The notes under the pieces are model-generated. The model ran no database searches. It was given only the letters and a program-made list of their open reading frames with translations, and was not told the DNA's origin. A DNA stretch of 64,000 nucleotides from JAWKHR01 sp041394725. GTDB taxonomy: Bacteria; Acidobacteriota; Vicinamibacteria; Vicinamibacterales; SCN-69-37. A program made the position numbers and the translations under genes. Numbering within the stretch: the first letter of the stretch is position 1; each line of letters opens with the position of its first letter. The stretch covers positions 62,001 through 126,000 of the forward strand of contig JAWKHR010000017.1 in the NCBI GenBank assembly GCA_041394725.1. Direction: 5' to 3'. Below, piece by piece: positions 36,359-45,910 of this stretch.

Positions 36359-38971
36359 TCACCGCTGGAGGACAGCGAGCGGATCAATCCGGGTGGCGCG
36401 CAGCGCCGGGAGGAGGCTCGCGGCGGCAGCGACCAGGCCGAGGCCGACAACCGTTGCGGCGAAGGTGAGGGGATCGCCGGGACTGATGCCCGTGAGCAGG
36501 CTCCGCACCACCCCGCCGAGCAGGAAGGCCGCGCCGGTACCACCCACGACGCCGAGCGCCACCGGCCACAGGCCGTCGCGGAGCACGAGACGCAGCACGG
36601 CCCCGGGCGAGGCGCCGAGCGCCAGACGCAGGCCGATCTCGTGTCGGCGCCGGGCCGCCGCGTCCGCGGCAACGCCGTACACCCCAATCGCCCCGAGCAT
36701 CACGCCGACCAGCCCGAAGCCCGACACGAGCAGCGCCAGTGCGCGCGAGCGACCCGCCGACTGCCGGACGAGGTCGTCGAGCGTGACAACGCGGTCAACC
36801 GGCGTGCCCCCGTCGATCGCCGACACGATCGCCCGCAGTTGCGCGCTCGCCCCATCGGCCGTCGCCGACGTTCGCATCACGACGGCGGGATTCACCGGCA
36901 CGACCTGAGCGGCCGGCACATAGAGCGCGGGCTCCGGCGCCGCATCCATCCGCGACCATCGCGTGTCGCCGACCACGCCGACGACCCGCACCCAGGCATC
37001 TCGCGCCATGTCGGGGAACCGGAGGCGGCGCCCGACGACGTCCTCGCCAGGCCAGTACTTTCGCGCCAGGGCTTCGTTGACGATGGCCACGCGCTCGGCC
37101 GTCGGGCCGTCGCCATCGTCGAACGCGCGTCCGGCGCGGACCGGCACGCCCAGCGTCGCGAAGTAGCGCGGGCTCACGGCCGCACTGATTTCCGCGTAGG
37201 GCCAGTCGCCGCTTCCCGTCGAGGGATCGGGATGTCCCTCGACGATGAACACGCTGCCGTAGAGCGCGTCGCCGAACGGGAGGCGATTGGTGACCGCGAC
37301 CGAGACGACGTCCGGGGCCGCCTCGAGGCGCGCGAGCAGTTCCTCGATGAACGTGCGCCGCGGCGCCGCGGCCGCGAACGCCGGCATGGCCGGCGACACG
37401 ACCGCGGTGACCACCTGGTCGCGCTCGAAGCCCGTCTCGGTCGAGAGCAGGCGGTTCAGGCTCTGCACGAACAGCGCCGCGCCGACGGCGAGGACCACGG
37501 CGACGGCGACCTCGACCGCGACGAGCAGTCCTGCCAGCCGCCGGCCGCCGGCACCGGCGACGGCCCCGCGAGGGCCGAGGGCCTGGGCGGGCCGCGTCCC
37601 GACCGCCTGCCACACCGGCGCGAGGCTCACGAGGAGTCCCGCCAGGGTCGCGGCGCCGCCGACGATCAGGATGAACTGCGCGTCGGGCGTGAGCTCCGCG
37701 AGTCGAGGCGTATCGGCCGGAAGGAGCCGCACGAGCAGGCGCAGCCCGAACACCGCGACCGCCGCCCCGGCCGCGCCCGCGACGCCGGCCAGCGCGACGC
37801 ACTCGACGATGACCTGCCGGACGAGTCGCGCGCGCGACGCCCCGAGGGCCGCACGCGTCGCCCACTCGCTGCGGCGCGCCGCCGACCGCCCGACGACGAG
37901 CAGTCCGACGTTGAGGCAGGCCACGAGCCACACGCAGGCCACGGCGGCCAGCAGGACGAGCAGCGCGGCCTCGCTCGATCCGACGATCGAGCGCTTGAGT
38001 GGCGTGACGGTCGCCGCGCGGCCGTAGTCCTCCGGCATCTGCCAGGGGAAGAGCGCGCGCATCGACGGCGCCACGGCCCGGATCTCGGCCTGCGCGTCGT
38101 CCATCGACCGGCCCGGCCGAAGGCGCGCGATCAGCCGCCCGCCGCGCGACCAGAGCGGGACACGGTCGGCGGGGTCGATCTGGAGGGGGCGCCACACGTC
38201 GATCGACGCGGACGGAAACCAGAACCGCGCGGGCATGATGCCGGCGACGCGGGCCTGACGGCCGTCGAGTTCGATGGTGCGGCCGACGAGCGTCGGATCG
38301 CCTCCGAAGCGGCGTCGCCAGAGCGCGTCGGAGATGACGACCGCAGCCGGCGCGCCGGGCCGCGCTTCGGCGGCGCCAATCGCGTGGCCGTGCGCGGCCG
38401 GAATGCCGAGGAGGCCGAAGAACGTCCCGCTGACGGCCGCAACCGGCAGGCGTTCGGGTTCACCGGCGCCGGTGAGCGTCACCGGATCGGCCAGCTCGTA
38501 GAGGGCGGCGTCGATCGACTGCGCACGCCGGTCGAGTTCGAGCAGTTCGCCGCGATATTGGAGCCCGTCGATGGCGAGGAGGCGGTCGGGATTGGCGAAC
38601 GGCAGGTCACGGACGAGCACGACGTTGACGACCGCGGCCATGGCGCCGGCCGCGCCGATGCCGAGGCCGAGCGTGAGCAGCGCCGCGCCCAGGAACGCGG
38701 GGCTCCGCCGAATCAGGCGCAGGCCGAAGCGTGCGTCCTGCGCGACCTCGCGGACGATCGCGCCGGCGCGCACCGCGCGCACCTGTTCCTTCACCTGCTC
38801 GACGCCGCCCATCTCGAGCCGCGCGCCCCGGCGGGCCTCCTCGTCGGACAGGCCGGTCGTGCGGCGCTCGTCGGCGGCAAGGTCCAGGTAGCTGTCGAGT
38901 TCCTGCTGCAGGTCGCGGTCGCGGCGAGCCCAGCCAGTGAGGTTGCGCCACACGGCGCGCAGGCGTCTCAT
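36359..38971 (-). CDS. ADOP-type ABC transporter permease (MacB-like, FtsX domains)
   Basis: 870 residues. N-terminal permease-prefix domain (about 1-85, VWRNLTGWARRDRDLQQELDSYLDLAADERRTTG) followed by two MacB_PCD/FtsX halves: the first helix at about 95-118, the first FtsX block with TRAALGASRARLVRQVIVE, the second with GLRLALGASPGAVLRLVLRDGL ending ATRIDPLAVLQR. This is the acidobacterial duplicated orphan permease arrangement; no ATPase gene is adjacent. Role inferred as MacB/LolCDE-like transport or mechanotransmission, substrate unknown. Start at 38971 is the only good Met before the prefix. The 200-bp palindrome B lies just upstream. Confidence 0.92.
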   Translation of the reverse strand: MRRLRAVWRNLTGWARRDRDLQQELDSYLDLAADERRTTGLSDEEARRGARLEMGGVEQVKEQVRAVRAGAIVREVAQDARFGLRLIRRSPAFLGAALLTLGLGIGAAGAMAAVVNVVLVRDLPFANPDRLLAIDGLQYRGELLELDRRAQSIDAALYELADPVTLTGAGEPERLPVAAVSGTFFGLLGIPAAHGHAIGAAEARPGAPAAVVISDALWRRRFGGDPTLVGRTIELDGRQARVAGIMPARFWFPSASIDVWRPLQIDPADRVPLWSRGGRLIARLRPGRSMDDAQAEIRAVAPSMRALFPWQMPEDYGRAATVTPLKRSIVGSSEAALLVLLAAVACVWLVACLNVGLLVVGRSAARRSEWATRAALGASRARLVRQVIVECVALAGVAGAAGAAVAVFGLRLLVRLLPADTPRLAELTPDAQFILIVGGAATLAGLLVSLAPVWQAVGTRPAQALGPRGAVAGAGGRRLAGLLVAVEVAVAVVLAVGAALFVQSLNRLLSTETGFERDQVVTAVVSPAMPAFAAAAPRRTFIEELLARLEAAPDVVSVAVTNRLPFGDALYGSVFIVEGHPDPSTGSGDWPYAEISAAVSPRYFATLGVPVRAGRAFDDGDGPTAERVAIVNEALARKYWPGEDVVGRRLRFPDMARDAWVRVVGVVGDTRWSRMDAAPEPALYVPAAQVVPVNPAVVMRTSATADGASAQLRAIVSAIDGGTPVDRVVTLDDLVRQSAGRSRALALLVSGFGLVGVMLGAIGVYGVAADAAARRRHEIGLRLALGASPGAVLRLVLRDGLWPVALGVVGGTGAAFLLGGVVRSLLTGISPGDPLTFAATVVGLGLVAAAASLLPALRATRIDPLAVLQR

Positions 38972-38988
38972 ATCGAATGTCTATATCA

Positions 38989-39188
38989 CAGGGGGACGGG
39001 TCTGTTTTCCACAGATCCGGGCGTTTCGGGGACAGGTCTCGCGCCACGTGCGCGGGAAACGACACCGGGAGTCTTTTTCGGGCTCGGCGGTCCCCGCCCG
39101 AAAAAGACTCCCGGTGTCGTTTCCAGACGCTGGTGCGACACCTGTCCCCGAAACGCCCCGATCTGTGGAAAACAGACCCGTCCCCCTG
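38989..39188. repeat. Nested palindrome B (200 bp)
   Basis: Outer arms of 48 bp (38989-39036 / 39141-39188) that match at 47 of 48 positions and inner arms of 29 bp (39055-39083 / 39096-39124) that match perfectly around a 12-nt loop. The outer arm begins CAGGGGGACGGGTCT, as in palindrome A; the inner arm holds GACACCGGGAGTCTTTT, as in hairpin C. The structure fills the divergent gap between the ADOP permease and the GH2 gene, ending 12 bp before the GH2 start. Confidence 0.95.
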
Positions 39189-39200
39189 TAAAGTCCCGCC

Positions 39201-42200
39201 ATGCCACGCCTTCGCCAGATGCTCACCGGCGCCGCGGCCGCCTCGACGGCGGCGGTGATTCTCATCAGCCTGCAGGCGCGCCCCGCGGCGCAGGACAGAC
39301 CGCGTCCGGAATGGGACGATCCGTCGGTCATCCAGGTGGGCACGCTCCGGCCGCACGCGACGCTGATGGTCTATCCCGACGAGGCGTCGGCGGTGACGCG
39401 CGACCGGGAGCGATCGCCCTGGTTCCGCTCGCTCAATGGCAACTGGCGTTTCCGTCTCTCGGCTTCGCCCGCGAGCCGACCGATGGATCTCGCCTCGCCG
39501 ACGTTCGACGACGGCGGCTGGGACACGATCCAGGTTCCCGGGAACATCGAGACGCAGGGCCACGGCATGCCCATCTACGTCAACGCCGGTTACGCCTTCC
39601 GGTACGACCGGCGCGACCCGCGGCCCCCTTCCGACGACAACCCGGTTGGCTCCTATCGCCGGACGTTCATCGTCCCGGCCGACTGGTCCGGCCGGCAGGT
39701 GCTGCTCCACTTCGACGGCGTGGACTCGGCGTTCTACGTCTGGGTCAACGGCGAGAAGCTCGGGTACAGCGAGGACAGCCGCACGCCCGCGGAGTTCGAC
39801 GTCACGTCACGCGTGCGCCCCGGCGAGAACACGATCGCAGTCGAGGTCTATCGCTGGAGCGACGGCTCGTTCCTCGAGGATCAGGACATGTGGCGGCTGT
39901 CGGGCATTTTCCGCGACGTGTATCTCTGGAGTCCGGCCCAGGTCCACCTGCGCGACTTCGAGACGCACACGGATCTCGCGCCGACCGGCAACGGCGCGAC
40001 CCTTCGCGTCGACGGCCTGATCGAGAATCGCGCCGCGGCCGGGGCGCAGGGCTCGGTGCGCCTCGACCTCCGCGATCCGACCGGCGCCATCGTCGCGACG
40101 ACGACGCAGCGGTTCCGGGCCGCGCCCTCGGGCGACGACGCGCCGGTCGCGTTCCGGGTGCCGGTCGCACACGTCCAGCGATGGACGGCCGAGACCCCGG
40201 CGCTCTACACGATGACGCTCTCGGTCCTCGACCCGCGCGGCGCGGTCACCGAGGTCGTCCCGTCGCGCGTCGGATTCCGGTCGATTGAAATCAAGGACGG
40301 CAAGTTCCTGCTCAACGGCCGCGCGATCCTCTTCAAGGGCGTCAACCGCCACGAGCACGATCCCGACACGGGACACACGGTCTCGCGCGAGCTGATGATC
40401 CGGGACATCCGGCTGATGAAGCAGCACAACGTCAACGCGGTCCGGACGTCGCACTACCCGAACGCGCCGGCCTGGTATGACCTGGCCGACGAGTACGGGC
40501 TCTACCTCATCGACGAGGCCAACATCGAGTGCCACGGCTTCGGCACGAACGAGCGGAATCCCCTGACGAACGACCCGAGCCGGGAGCCCATGTACGTCAA
40601 CCGCGTGGGCCGCATGATCGCGCGCGACAAGAATCATCCGTCGGTCGTCATCTGGTCGCTCGGCAACGAGTGCGGCGACGGATCGAACATGGCGGCGGCG
40701 TATCACTACATCAAGGAGCGCGACACGACGCGGCCGGTCCACTACGAGGGCACGACGAGCCACGGCGGATCGAACGCGGACGTCAACTCGTTCATGTATC
40801 CGTCGGCCGAGTCCCTCCCGGAGCGGGCCGCGCGCCGGCCGGACATGCCGCTCATCCTCTGCGAGTACACGCACGCGATGGGCAACAGCAACGGCGGCCT
40901 GCAGGAGTACTGGGACGTCTTCTACTCGGGAACGAACGCGCAGGGCGCCTTCGTCTGGGACTGGGTGGACCAGGGGCTGCGCCAGCCCGTCCCCGAGGCC
41001 TACCGCGCGACCGCCGCGAAGCCGACCTTCTTCGCCTACGGCGGCTGGTGGGAGGACCGCGTCGGCCAGAAGAACGACAACAACTTCAACATGAACGGCC
41101 TGGTCTCGGCCGACCGCCAGCCGCATCCGGGGCTGGAGGCGATCAAATACGTGTACCGGTACGTGCACGCGTCGCTGGTGCGGATGGAGGGCAACCTTGC
41201 GATCGTGCGCATTCTGAACCGGCACGACTTCGTGAATCTGAAGGGACTGGTGACGCTCTCGTGGACAGCGCCCTCCGGTGAGACGGGCCGGATCGAGGAA
41301 CTCGACATCGACGCCGGCGAATCGCGAGACGTCGAGCTCGACCTAGGCCAACCGGCGGTTCCTACGCGGACCGTGACGTTGCGATTCGCGCTGATCCATG
41401 ACACGTTGGGCGCCGCGGGGCCACGAAGTCGCCCGGCAGGAACCTGCGATCCGGCCTGACGAACTTCCTCGTGCCGGTAACCACGATCTACGCTCTTCCG
41501 GCCTCAACATGCAGAACGCAGGCAACCTGATCCGGTTCTCATCGGGCACCGACTTCGCCCTCATCTTCGATCGCGTGCAAGGCACGATCGCGAGCTACAC
41601 CTACAGGCGTGCCGATCTCGACCGGGGCCCTCTCCCTGATTTCTGGCGTGCGATGACCGACAACGACTTCGGCGCGTGGAAGTCGGTGATGAACGGCGCG
41701 CGCCAGAACCCTGGAGCGCGACATCACGGTCTGGCGCCGCCGACGCATGGCGGATCACGGACATCCAGGTGGAGCGGCACTAAGGATCGACGGAGCAGTT
41801 CCGGCGATCCGCTGAGCGCAAGCGACTGTCACCGTGACTGCAGAGCTGCCGCCTGAGGTAGGGCCACCTACGCGATGACCTACGGCATCCATGCCAGCGG
41901 CGAAGTGGCCGTCACCGGCACCTACACCCCCGGCACGCGCCCGCTCCCGATGATCCCGCGCATGGGCACCGAACTCGTCGTGAGCCCAGGCCTCGAGAAG
42001 ATGGAGTGGCACGGCCGCGGCCCCGGTGAGACGTACATCGATCGCCAGTTCCAGCCGGTCGGCACCTACCGGTCGACCGTCACCGACGAGTTCGTGGACT
42101 ACTCCCGCCCGCAGGAGAACGGCAACAAGACCGACGTGTCGTGGATGACCCTGACCAACGCCGACGGCTACGGCGTGAGATTCGAGCAGGGCGACCCGGA

Positions 42201-42435
42201 CCACCGCCTCTCCGTCGGCGCCTCGCACCACACCAAGGCCGACCTCGAGGCCGCCGACTACTCGTTCCAGCTCCCGCGACGCGCGGAGACGTACGTGAAC
42301 ATCGACCTGAAGCAGATGGGCGTCGGCGGCGTGAACAGCTGGAGCGCGCTGGCGTGGCCGCTGGAGAAGTACCGGATTCCGGCCGAGCAGCCCTACACGG
42401 TCAGCTACGTGATTCGGCCGGTGGGACCCAGATGA
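39201..42435 (+). pseudogene. GH2 beta-galactosidase (LacZ-like), frameshifted near 41405-41870
   Basis: Secreted beta-galactosidase of about 1075 residues if the frame is restored. Signal peptide; sugar-binding N-terminal domain (RSLNGNWRFRLS, SYRRTF); Ig-like domain; TIM barrel with acid/base Glu490 in SLGNECGDG and nucleophile Glu555 in LCEYTHAMGNS; DUF4981-like linker; C-terminal Bgal_small_N domain (WHGRGPGETYIDRQF, SRPQENGNKTDVSWM, DLKQMGVGG). The first frame ends at 41459. Frames change near 41408, 41715, about 41745, about 41800 and about 41865, then run clean from 41876. The catalytic part is intact; the break lies just before the small domain. ORF parts: 39201-41459 and 41875-42435. 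Confidence 0.85.
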
Positions 42436-42447
42436 GGGAAGAGCGCG

Positions 42448-42484
42448 GGCATCGGCAATTCCCGATTCCCCGATTGCCGATGCC
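42448..42484. terminator. Bidirectional terminator hairpin between GH2 and GH127
   Basis: 12-bp arms GGCATCGGCAAT (42448-42459) and its complement (42473-42484) with a 13-nt loop. The right arm ends in the stop codon (42484-42486) of the GH127 gene. The loop is rich in ATTCCC words spaced 7-8 nt, like other intergenic sequences here. Confidence 0.75.
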
Positions 42485-45036
42485 TACCTCACCTTCACTT
42501 CCTGCACGCCCGCCGACCACCCCGGCTGCATGGTGAGCTCAATCCGCAGCGCGCCCGTCGTCACCGCCGCGAACGAGACGACGTTGTAACGGTTGCGATC
42601 GGTGCCGAAGGCGCCTGTCGCCCGCACCGGCTTCCACGCATCGCCATCGCGGTACAGCAGGCGCCACGACTGCGGCACGCGCACCTCGCCGCGGCCGGTG
42701 TCGTCGAACCAGTAGACCTGGATCTCCGAGACTGTCGACGCTGCCGGGAACGTGACGTCGACCCTCTCGCTCGTGCCCTTCGTCGGCCACCAGTCGAAGT
42801 AGGCCGACGAGTCCGCCGAGTCCCTCGGATCCTCCCCGTCATTGATCATCGTCGGGCTCCGGCGCGGCTGGCCGGAGACGGTGACCGTGCTCCTCATCGC
42901 AAGCGTCGGGAACGGCGCGGGCGTGGCGACCGATTCGGTCCGCGGCAGCCAGACGGCCATCTCGCCCCGGCCTCGATTGGCCCACGCGTAGTAGGGGATG
43001 GCCTTGAACGGCTGCGCCTTCCGCACCACCCGTCCGTCCGCGTCCTTCGTCAGCGCCACGGCCTGACCGGTGATGGTGACGACGCCGCCGAGCAGGTCGG
43101 ATTCGAGCGCCGCCGTGTATCGCTCGTCGTCCGGAATGACCAGGTTGCGCACGCGGCCGTCCGGGTTGTCCGGCCACTCGGCCGCGTAGACGAACGGCCC
43201 GCGCTGGAACGCGACGCGTCCGGCGTCGGCCTCGACCGCGTCGTGCGCGACGACCCGGCGGACGTCCATCGGCAGGTGCAGGACGATCGTGTCGCCGGCG
43301 TTCCAGGCGCGACGGATCCGTACGTATCCACGGTCGAGCTCGATGGGTACCTGGCGGCCGTTGACGACGAGCGTAGGAGCGTTCGGGGCGCGCCCGACGA
43401 AGCGGTAGAGGTCGCCCGGCACGGGCTCGTCGCGTGCCCAGCCGGGGATGCGGACCTTGATCGCGAACTCCCCCGTCGCGGCCGGCGTGACGACGAGCTT
43501 CACGTCGCCCTCCCGCGGGTACGCGGTCTCCTGGGTGAGCGTCACCGTGCGGCCGTCGCCGAGCGTGACGTCGGCCGTGCCCGCGGCGAAGAGGTTCACG
43601 AAGATCGTGTCGTCCTGCCGCGCGTAGACGTAGCCGGGCACCGACGCCATGAACCGCGTGATGTTGCTCGGGCAGCAGGCCACGCCGAACCACGCCTGCC
43701 GCGCGTGCTGGCCGCGCGACTCGAGGACGTTCGGGTAGAAGAACGTCTTCCCGTCGAGCGCGACGCCCGAGATCAGGCCGTTGTAGAGCGTCCGCTCCAG
43801 CACGTCCACGTACTTCGCGTCGCCCGAGAGCAGGAACATCCGCTCGTTCCAGAAGTCGTTGCCGACCGACGCGCACGTCTCGGCGTAGGCGGTCATGTTC
43901 GGCAGCTCGTACGCCTTCCCGAAGGCCTCGCCGCTGCCCGTGGCGCCGATGCCGCCGGTCAGGTACAGCTTCTTCGTCACCACGTCGGACCAGATCGCCT
44001 CGAGCGCCCGGAGATACGCCGCGTCGCCGGTCATCGCCGCGACGTCGGCCATCCCGGAATACATGTAGGTCGCGCGCACGGCGTGACCGACGGCTTCGGT
44101 CTGCTCGATGACCGGCGCCTGCGCCTGGTGGTACGAGGCGGGATGGTTGCTCGACGCGGGTGCGTCGGGCTTCCGGACGTCGAGCATGAACTTGGCGAGG
44201 TCCAGATATTCGGCCCTGCCGGTCACGCGGTAGAGCCGGACAAGGGCCATCTCGGTGATTTGATGCCCGGGCCAGATGGCGCGCTTGCCGGGCCCGAAGG
44301 TCGCGACGAGCAGGTCCGCGAAACGCGTGGCGACGTCGAGCAGCGTGCGCTTGCCCGTGGCCTGGTAGTGCGCGACAGCCGCCTCGGTGAGGTGGCCGAA
44401 GTTGTACAGCTCGTGGCTGTCCACCTTCTCCAGCTCCCATCGTTCCCTGCCGGCCCAGGGATGCGGCGCGGCCGGGTTGATGGTGCGGGTCGTGTAGAGA
44501 TAGCCGTCGGGCTCCTGCGCCGCCGCAATGGTCGCGATGTAGTCGTCCACGCGCTTCTCGAGCGCAGGGTCCCGATGCACCGCGAGCGTGTAGGACGCGC
44601 CTTCGATCACCTTGTAGAGGTCGGTGTCGTCGAAGGGATAGCCCGGCGGCTTCGTGTTCGCGAGCGGATCGCCGCGGAGGACGGTCGCGGCGCGGATGAA
44701 GTTCTCGACGCGGCCCGTCACCTCGCACTGCTCGAAGGCGACCGGGATGGTCGTGGCCTCGTTGATCTGGATCTTCGGCGCCCAGAAGTCGTCGGTCAGG
44801 TGGACCGCGGTGAACGGCACGGGCTGGACCGGGTAGTCGCGGTCGAGCCGTGCGGCGCGCTGCGGGATCGCGGGAGTCGAGGCTCCCGCCCCGGCGCCGG
44901 CGGGCGTCGCCGCGCCCGTCGTGCCCGACGCGCTCGTCGCGACGAGGCCGGCGACGCCCCACGTCGCGGCCGCCAGCACCGCGCCCGCCACCAGCCCGAT
45001 CCCCACCGCACCTGGACGGCTGTCCGCGCTCCGCAT
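42484..45036 (-). CDS. GH127 beta-L-arabinofuranosidase-like glycoside hydrolase
   Basis: 850 residues. Signal anchor, then an (alpha/alpha)6 barrel with the GH127 hallmarks: FDDTDLYKVIEGASY, GYLYTTRTI, the zinc site with Glu and Cys in ETCASVGNDFW (about 384-394) and the CC pair in GVACCPSNITRF (about 452). The thiolate nucleophile of this retaining mechanism is in this Cys group. C-terminal beta domains and a discoidin-like module (about 720-850) follow. It releases arabinofuranose from extensin or arabinan side chains. Start at 45036 has GGAGG 5 nt upstream; ORF extends to 45069. Neighbour of GH2, facing it. Confidence 0.92.
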   Translation of the reverse strand: MRSADSRPGAVGIGLVAGAVLAAATWGVAGLVATSASGTTGAATPAGAGAGASTPAIPQRAARLDRDYPVQPVPFTAVHLTDDFWAPKIQINEATTIPVAFEQCEVTGRVENFIRAATVLRGDPLANTKPPGYPFDDTDLYKVIEGASYTLAVHRDPALEKRVDDYIATIAAAQEPDGYLYTTRTINPAAPHPWAGRERWELEKVDSHELYNFGHLTEAAVAHYQATGKRTLLDVATRFADLLVATFGPGKRAIWPGHQITEMALVRLYRVTGRAEYLDLAKFMLDVRKPDAPASSNHPASYHQAQAPVIEQTEAVGHAVRATYMYSGMADVAAMTGDAAYLRALEAIWSDVVTKKLYLTGGIGATGSGEAFGKAYELPNMTAYAETCASVGNDFWNERMFLLSGDAKYVDVLERTLYNGLISGVALDGKTFFYPNVLESRGQHARQAWFGVACCPSNITRFMASVPGYVYARQDDTIFVNLFAAGTADVTLGDGRTVTLTQETAYPREGDVKLVVTPAATGEFAIKVRIPGWARDEPVPGDLYRFVGRAPNAPTLVVNGRQVPIELDRGYVRIRRAWNAGDTIVLHLPMDVRRVVAHDAVEADAGRVAFQRGPFVYAAEWPDNPDGRVRNLVIPDDERYTAALESDLLGGVVTITGQAVALTKDADGRVVRKAQPFKAIPYYAWANRGRGEMAVWLPRTESVATPAPFPTLAMRSTVTVSGQPRRSPTMINDGEDPRDSADSSAYFDWWPTKGTSERVDVTFPAASTVSEIQVYWFDDTGRGEVRVPQSWRLLYRDGDAWKPVRATGAFGTDRNRYNVVSFAAVTTGALRIELTMQPGWSAGVQEVKVR

Positions 45037-45150
45037 GTCGCCTCCCCGGGAACCGGCGCATTCTCGCACCAGCCGGGACGACGTTCAAACCGGCGCCGGC
45101 GGTCACAACGTCACGCGAGTCTGGTATCGTGTCGCGCGGCACCCCTCCCG

Positions 45151-45486
45151 ATGCCGTGGCACGTGTGTATTGGGCGACCCCTGACCCGCGCCAGCCTGGC
45201 GGCGTACGCCCCGGCGACGGCTGGCGTCTATGGCGTCTTCAGCGGGCAGCGCTGGATCTACTTCGGCGCGAGCGCCGACGTGCATCACGCGCTCCTCGCG
45301 CACCTGGCCGATCCCACGCACTGCATGCACGCCTTCCCGGACCTGCGCTACAGCGTGGAAGCCACCGACGAGCGCGCCGAGCGCCTGAAGGCCCTCCTCG
45401 AGGAATTCCCGACGCCGTGCAACACGCCCACCCCGGCGCCCGGGCCGAACACGTGGCGGCCGATCGAGGCCGATCGGAACCGCTAG
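45151..45486 (+). CDS. Degenerate GIY-YIG superfamily protein
   Basis: 111 residues. SLAAYAPATAGVYGVFSGQRWIYFGASADVHHALLAHLAD resembles the GIY-YIG core with GVY for GIY and YFG for YIG; the end EEFPTPCN matches the family's final helix and CN. The catalytic Arg that normally follows (R in the RLxxH block) is not seen: the segment reads ADVHHALLAH. The Glu in the third helix may remain. So a nuclease role is doubtful; it could be a non-catalytic relative. The sequence just upstream has no clear ribosome binding site; TATCGT at 45125 is a weak -10 candidate. Confidence 0.6.
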   Translation: MPWHVCIGRPLTRASLAAYAPATAGVYGVFSGQRWIYFGASADVHHALLAHLADPTHCMHAFPDLRYSVEATDERAERLKALLEEFPTPCNTPTPAPGPNTWRPIEADRNR

Positions 45487-45497
45487 GCGCCCGCCCC

Positions 45498-45526
45498 CTC
45501 GACGCGGCCACCGGGCCTGCTATAAT
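45498..45526 (+). promoter_or_regulatory. Promoter of tRNA-Leu
   Basis: CTCGAC (45498-45503), a 17-nt spacer and a perfect TATAAT (45521-45526). The tRNA begins 62 nt downstream, which implies a transcribed 5' leader of about 55 nt. Confidence 0.65.
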
Positions 45527-45587
45527 CGGATGTTCTCGGCCGCGCCGGACACCTGCCTTGTCCGAGCCCGCGCGGCCGGGGACGAGT

Positions 45588-45674
45588 GCGGAAGTGGCGG
45601 AACTGGCAGACGCGCAAGCCTCAGGAGCTTGTGGCCGCAAGGTCGTGGAGGTTCGAGTCCTCTCTTCCGCACCA
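45588..45674 (+). tRNA. tRNA-Leu(CAG), CCA encoded
   Basis: 87 nt. Acceptor stem GCGGAAG pairs with CTTCCGC; anticodon stem CAAGC/GCTTG encloses the loop CTCAGGA with anticodon CAG, decoding CUG. The long variable arm typical of tRNA-Leu and the TTCGAGTCC T loop are present, and the 3' CCA is in the DNA. CUG is the dominant Leu codon in a genome of this GC content. Confidence 0.97.
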
Positions 45675-45682
45675 AATATTGA

Positions 45683-45703
45683 TCCGGGGACTTCGTCCCC
45701 GGA
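45683..45703 (+). terminator. Hairpin downstream of tRNA-Leu
   Basis: TCCGGGGAC, a TTC loop and GTCCCCGGA: 9-bp perfect arms starting 9 nt after the tRNA. No T tract follows. Confidence 0.6.
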
Positions 45704-45910
45704 CCCCTGACACACTCACTCGCTCGGCGCTTCGTCGCCTCGCTCCGTTCGTGTGGCTCCGGCGCTGCCGCGCCGTCGCACGCCGCGTGGAAGGGCGATC
45801 ACGGCTCGTCCCCGCGGACCCCTGACACAACCTGTTCACCGGGCTCGCGGAGCGAGCGTAGTGGCTCACTCGCTCGGCGCTTCGTCGCCTCGCTCCGTTC
45901 GTGGTTCATC
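45702..45910. repeat. 150-bp spaced direct repeat next to tRNA-Leu
   Basis: The 39-bp sequence at 45715-45753 recurs at 45865-45903, and the word GGACCCCTGACACA before each copy (about 45701 and 45817) recurs as well. The second copy encodes the C-terminal tail of the convergent gene 45799-46530. No integrase or terminal motif is seen. Confidence 0.8.

Noticed and set aside
38972..39200. Small genes inside palindrome B
   Set aside because: Short frames read through both strands of the inverted arms; this is expected for a palindrome.
45586..45825. 79-codon frame running through the tRNA gene
   Set aside because: It covers the tRNA itself and repeat DNA; there is no protein similarity.
45702..45910. 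Prophage or integrative-element attachment site next to tRNA-Leu
   Set aside because: No integrase, no phage genes and no copy of the tRNA 3' end at the far side; the repeat alone is not enough.
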